In this document: piece by piece, positions 52,869 through 54,289 of the stretch
How positions within the stretch are numbered: position 1 is the stretch's first letter
Layout: each line of letters begins with the position of its first letter
NCBI GenBank assembly: GCA_946625485.1
Contig: CAMOTB010000003.1
Span: 1 to 54,289 of the forward strand
Direction: 5' to 3'
Source of the DNA: an uncultured Bacteroidales bacterium
GTDB lineage: Bacteria; Bacteroidota; Bacteroidia; Bacteroidales; UBA932
Length of the DNA stretch: 54,289 nucleotides
Made by a program: the position numbers and the translations under genes
Notes under the pieces: model-generated
The model's database searches: none
Told to the model about the DNA's origin: nothing
Seen by the model: the letters and a program-made list of their open reading frames with translations, nothing else

Positions 52869-52883
52869 TTTCGATTATCGAAA
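52869..52883. promoter_or_regulatory. Palindrome between nrdG and the GH106-like gene
   Basis: TTTCGATTATCGAAA is a perfect 7-bp inverted repeat with one central base, centred 17 bp upstream of the GH106-like start in the 32-bp gap. It may be an operator for that gene; no clear -7 box accompanies it. Confidence 0.4.
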
Positions 52884-52891
52884 TCAAACAT

Positions 52892-53404
52892 CTAGCGCAG
52901 CGGTACCAGCGGCACGGTGCCGGGGATGTAATCATCTTCCTCGGGGACGAGGTGGATGATACGCTGGTTCGCGCTCCCGCGGAAATGCAGCTGCGTGTCC
53001 CGCTGCTCCTGGATGAACGGCCCGTCCACCAGCACATCCAGGTATTGCAGCATCTGTTTCATCTGGGCGTTGGCCAGGATCTCTTCATAGGTGAACCCCG
53101 TCCAGCACCAGATCGTCTTGGAGGTTTCCTCCTTGATCCGGCGCGCCAGCTCCGTGAAGGCTTCCGCCTGGTAAAAGGGATCGCCTCCGGAAAAGGACAC
53201 ATTGCAGAATTCATCCGCCTTGATCACGCCCAGCAGGTCGTCCACGCTCACCCAATGCCCGTTCTTCATGTTCCAGGACTGGGGATTGTGGCAACCGGGA
53301 CAGCGGTGGCTGCAGCCGGCACAATAGATGGAAGTGCGGAGCCCCGGGCCGTCGGCCATGGTCTCCTCGATCACCTCCATGATACAGATCTTATCCTTGC
53401 ACAT
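52892..53404 (-). CDS. nrdG: Anaerobic ribonucleotide reductase activating protein
   Basis: 170 residues, a small radical-SAM enzyme. The cluster motif is in YCAGCSHRCPGCHNPQSW (CxxxCxxC: C-SHR-C-PG-C); the SAM-binding GGDP follows (NVSFSGGDPFYQAEAFTELA), and the C-terminal half has LDVLVDGPFIQEQRDTQLHF and RGSANQRIIHL, typical for NrdG. It makes the glycyl radical on NrdD using SAM and a 4Fe-4S cluster, supplying deoxynucleotides without oxygen. It starts 9 bp after nrdD, in one operon. It indicates an anaerobic life. Confidence 0.96.
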   Translation of the reverse strand: MCKDKICIMEVIEETMADGPGLRTSIYCAGCSHRCPGCHNPQSWNMKNGHWVSVDDLLGVIKADEFCNVSFSGGDPFYQAEAFTELARRIKEETSKTIWCWTGFTYEEILANAQMKQMLQYLDVLVDGPFIQEQRDTQLHFRGSANQRIIHLVPEEDDYIPGTVPLVPLR

Positions 53405-53413
53405 GGCAGCCGG

Positions 53414-54289
53414 CTACTTGTGTACCACGCGATCCTTGAGCTCAGCGAGTTTGGCGCTGTTCCAACGGTTGGTCGTGCCGACCAGGTAGCCCGTGATGCG
53501 CTGCAGGGTGTCGATGTTGTGGCCATGGCAGTGCGGGCACTCGGTCAGGCCTTCGGTCGCATCTTCGTAGCCGCAGTCCAGGCAGCGGTTGCGGTTGTGG
53601 TTGACGGAGCCGTAGCCGATGTCGTACTTGTCCATCAGGTCCACGATGGCCATGATGGCCTCGGGGTTGTGGGTCGCATCCCCGTCGATCTCCACATAGA
53701 AGATGTGTCCGGCGTTTTCGTATTTATGGTACGGGCCTTCGATGGCCGCCTTGTGCTGGGGCGTGCATTTGAAGTACACCGGCACGTGGCTGGAATTGGT
53801 GTAGTAGTCCTTGTCGGTGACGCCCGGGATGACGCCGAATTTCTTGCGGTCCATCTTCGTGAAGCGTCCGGCCAGTCCTTCCGCCGGGGTGGCGAAGAAG
53901 GTGAAATTGTGCTGGAAGGTCTCGGCATAACCGGCCACCCGCTCGGACATGTGGGAGATGATGCGCAGACCCAGTTCCTGGGCTTCCTCGCTCTCGCCGT
54001 GGTGCTTGCCGATCAAGGCGATCAGCGTCTCGGCCAGGCCGATGAAGCCGATCGACAGGGTGCCCTGGTTGATCACGCTTTCGATCGTGTCGCAGTCCTC
54101 GAGTTTTTCACTGCCCAGCCACAGGCCGCTCATCAGCAGCGGGAACTGCTTCTTGAGCGCGGTCTTCTGGAAGTTGAAACGCTCGTTGAGCTGCTTGGCG
54201 GCGATGTCCAGCGCCCAGTCCAGCTTCTTCATGAAAGCGGCGATGCGCTCTTCCTTGTTCTGGATGCCCATGCATTCGATGGCGATGCG
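53414..54289 (-). CDS. nrdD: Anaerobic ribonucleoside-triphosphate reductase, C-terminal part
   Basis: The frame runs off the window edge; 292 codons of the C-terminal part are present. Visible are SIGFIGLAETLIALIGKHHG, FATPAEGLAGRFTKMDRKKF, GVTDKDYYTNSSHVPVYF, the zinc site CLDCGYE...CPHCHG, and the glycyl-radical segment RITGYLVGTTNRWN near the C-terminus. NrdD reduces ribonucleoside triphosphates to deoxy forms under anaerobic conditions. An internal ATG (54269-54271) is not the start, because family sequence continues upstream of it (RIAIEC). Confidence 0.96.
   Translation of the reverse strand, partial: RIAIECMGIQNKEERIAAFMKKLDWALDIAAKQLNERFNFQKTALKKQFPLLMSGLWLGSEKLEDCDTIESVINQGTLSIGFIGLAETLIALIGKHHGESEEAQELGLRIISHMSERVAGYAETFQHNFTFFATPAEGLAGRFTKMDRKKFGVIPGVTDKDYYTNSSHVPVYFKCTPQHKAAIEGPYHKYENAGHIFYVEIDGDATHNPEAIMAIVDLMDKYDIGYGSVNHNRNRCLDCGYEDATEGLTECPHCHGHNIDTLQRITGYLVGTTNRWNSAKLAELKDRVVHK

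Overview
The window looks like chromosome of an uncultured, fairly GC-rich member of the Bacteroidales. The evidence is SusC/SusD pairs, Bacteroidetes-type promoters (-33 TTTG, -7 TAnnTTTG), lipoproteins with fimbrillin-like and BspA-like leucine-rich-repeat modules, several glycoside hydrolase families typical of gut Bacteroidales, and few Shine-Dalgarno sequences. I could not place it to genus; a GC-rich family such as Rikenellaceae or the UBA932/Cryptobacteroides type is a guess.

Positions 1 to about 9840 form an AT-richer accessory island. It carries a 5'-broken GIY-YIG nuclease embedded in a repeat array, a large modular surface lipoprotein, a membrane protein ending in a HEPN-like Rx4H motif, DUF4313 and small single-stranded-DNA-binding genes of the kind found on Bacteroides mobile elements, a 33-residue membrane peptide, three small exported proteins and a Phd/RelE-type toxin-antitoxin operon with a palindromic operator. 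The island ends at an orphan tRNA 3' fragment (9800-9834) followed by a terminator, which suggests an integrative element inserted in a tRNA gene. Next comes about 400 bp of hairpins, including four copies of a 12-mer in alternating orientation.

From 10.2 kb the sequence is GC-rich chromosome. 10.2-14.5 kb holds an exported Gfo/Idh/MocA oxidoreductase, a membrane acyltransferase, a double VOC protein and an SDR enzyme. A second modular lipoprotein (14.5-17.4 kb) shares its fimbrillin, EF-hand and LRR chassis with the island protein but ends in an M64-like peptidase. Beside it lie remnants that look like a histidine kinase N-terminus and a LytTR regulator C-terminus brought together by a deletion.

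17.8-32.4 kb is a compact alpha-mannan utilisation locus: a GntR/UTRA regulator faces a mannose-6-phosphate isomerase-like gene, SusC, SusD, a SusE-like lipoprotein with three tandem repeats, GH76, GH92 and a second GH76. Surface binding and endo-mannanase cutting would feed SusC; periplasmic GH92 would release mannose, and the isomerase would route mannose-6-phosphate into glycolysis.

The rest mixes housekeeping and accessory genes: a sirtuin, a patatin/POTRA/barrel protein split by one missing base, GH127, YifB/ComM, a HicAB toxin-antitoxin pair, TsaE, an unknown lipoprotein, an ECF sigma factor with a dual-membrane-spanning anti-sigma-like protein, a TPR protein, an EnvC-like M23 protein, PurC, PurB, a GH106-like enzyme, and NrdG with a partial NrdD at the edge. 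Many genes overlap by 4 bp, including four convergent pairs whose stop codons interlock.
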